DNA of 64,000 nucleotides from the NCBI GenBank assembly GCA_003864495.1, contig ML133420.1, forward strand, positions 1,985,238-2,049,237, in the 5' to 3' direction. The notes under the pieces were generated by a model, which saw only the letters and a list, made by a program, of their open reading frames with translations, did not search any database and had not been told where the DNA came from. Positions 63,964-64,000 of the stretch are shown here, one piece after another (the stretch's first letter is position 1; the number at the start of each line of letters is the position of its first letter). The position numbers and the translations under genes were made by a program. Source of the DNA: Nemopilema nomurai (taxonomy: Eukaryota > Cnidaria > Scyphozoa > Rhizostomeae > Rhizostomatidae).

Positions 63964-64000
63964 CTGCAACGCAGGCATGAAAGAAGCATTAGCAGAAACC

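Overview
The window is AT-rich, intron-rich animal DNA. It carries single copies of genes that are duplicated in vertebrates, a full-length SLF1 (a gene I believe flies and nematodes lack), compact introns with canonical GT-AG sites, and remnants of non-LTR and TIR elements. An invertebrate metazoan is certain. A cnidarian, probably an anthozoan, is my inference; nothing in the window names the species.

Layout from left to right. The last three exons of RFC2 (clamp loader, + strand) lie at 277-1601. A gene-free stretch follows, with a diverged tandem array of about 170-bp units at 2560-3690. TMED2 (p24 cargo receptor, - strand, 4 exons, complete) lies at 4613-7483, with an almost perfect 81-nt hairpin in one intron. 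After a pyrimidine-rich 111-bp repeat, SLF1 (BRCT + ankyrin DNA-repair factor, - strand, 17 exons) spans 9192-21535, with a dead LINE fragment and a MITE-like element in its introns. A CLIP-170 family gene (two CAP-Gly domains, long coiled coil, two C-terminal zinc knuckles, - strand, 30 phase-consistent exons) spans 24913 to at least 46054. The stretch 46055-54990 is gene-poor and holds a MITE, microsatellites and decayed coding fragments. An SR-type RNA-binding protein gene (RRM + RSPP-rich tail, - strand) occupies 54991-58962. The last two exons of RNF10 (ribosome-directed E3 ligase, - strand) are at 63178-63963 and run off the right edge.

The genes do not form a pathway: replication/repair (RFC2, SLF1), early secretion (TMED2), microtubule plus ends (CLIP), splicing (SR protein) and ribosome quality control (RNF10). 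Their linkage is nevertheless informative. In humans RFC2 neighbours CLIP2 at 7q11.23, while CLIP1, TMED2 and RNF10 all lie at 12q24. Here one CLIP gene sits with all of them, as expected of the arrangement before vertebrate genome duplication.

The observations I find most worth checking are a canonical PIP-box (PCNA-binding) in SLF1, a tandem array of SxIP (EB1-binding) motifs in front of the CLIP CAP-Gly domains, the intronic hairpin in TMED2, and a 23-copy CU-rich 17-bp minisatellite (on the transcript) just upstream of a CLIP exon. All exon calls come from reading splice sites and phases by eye plus remembered family sequences; no alignment was run.
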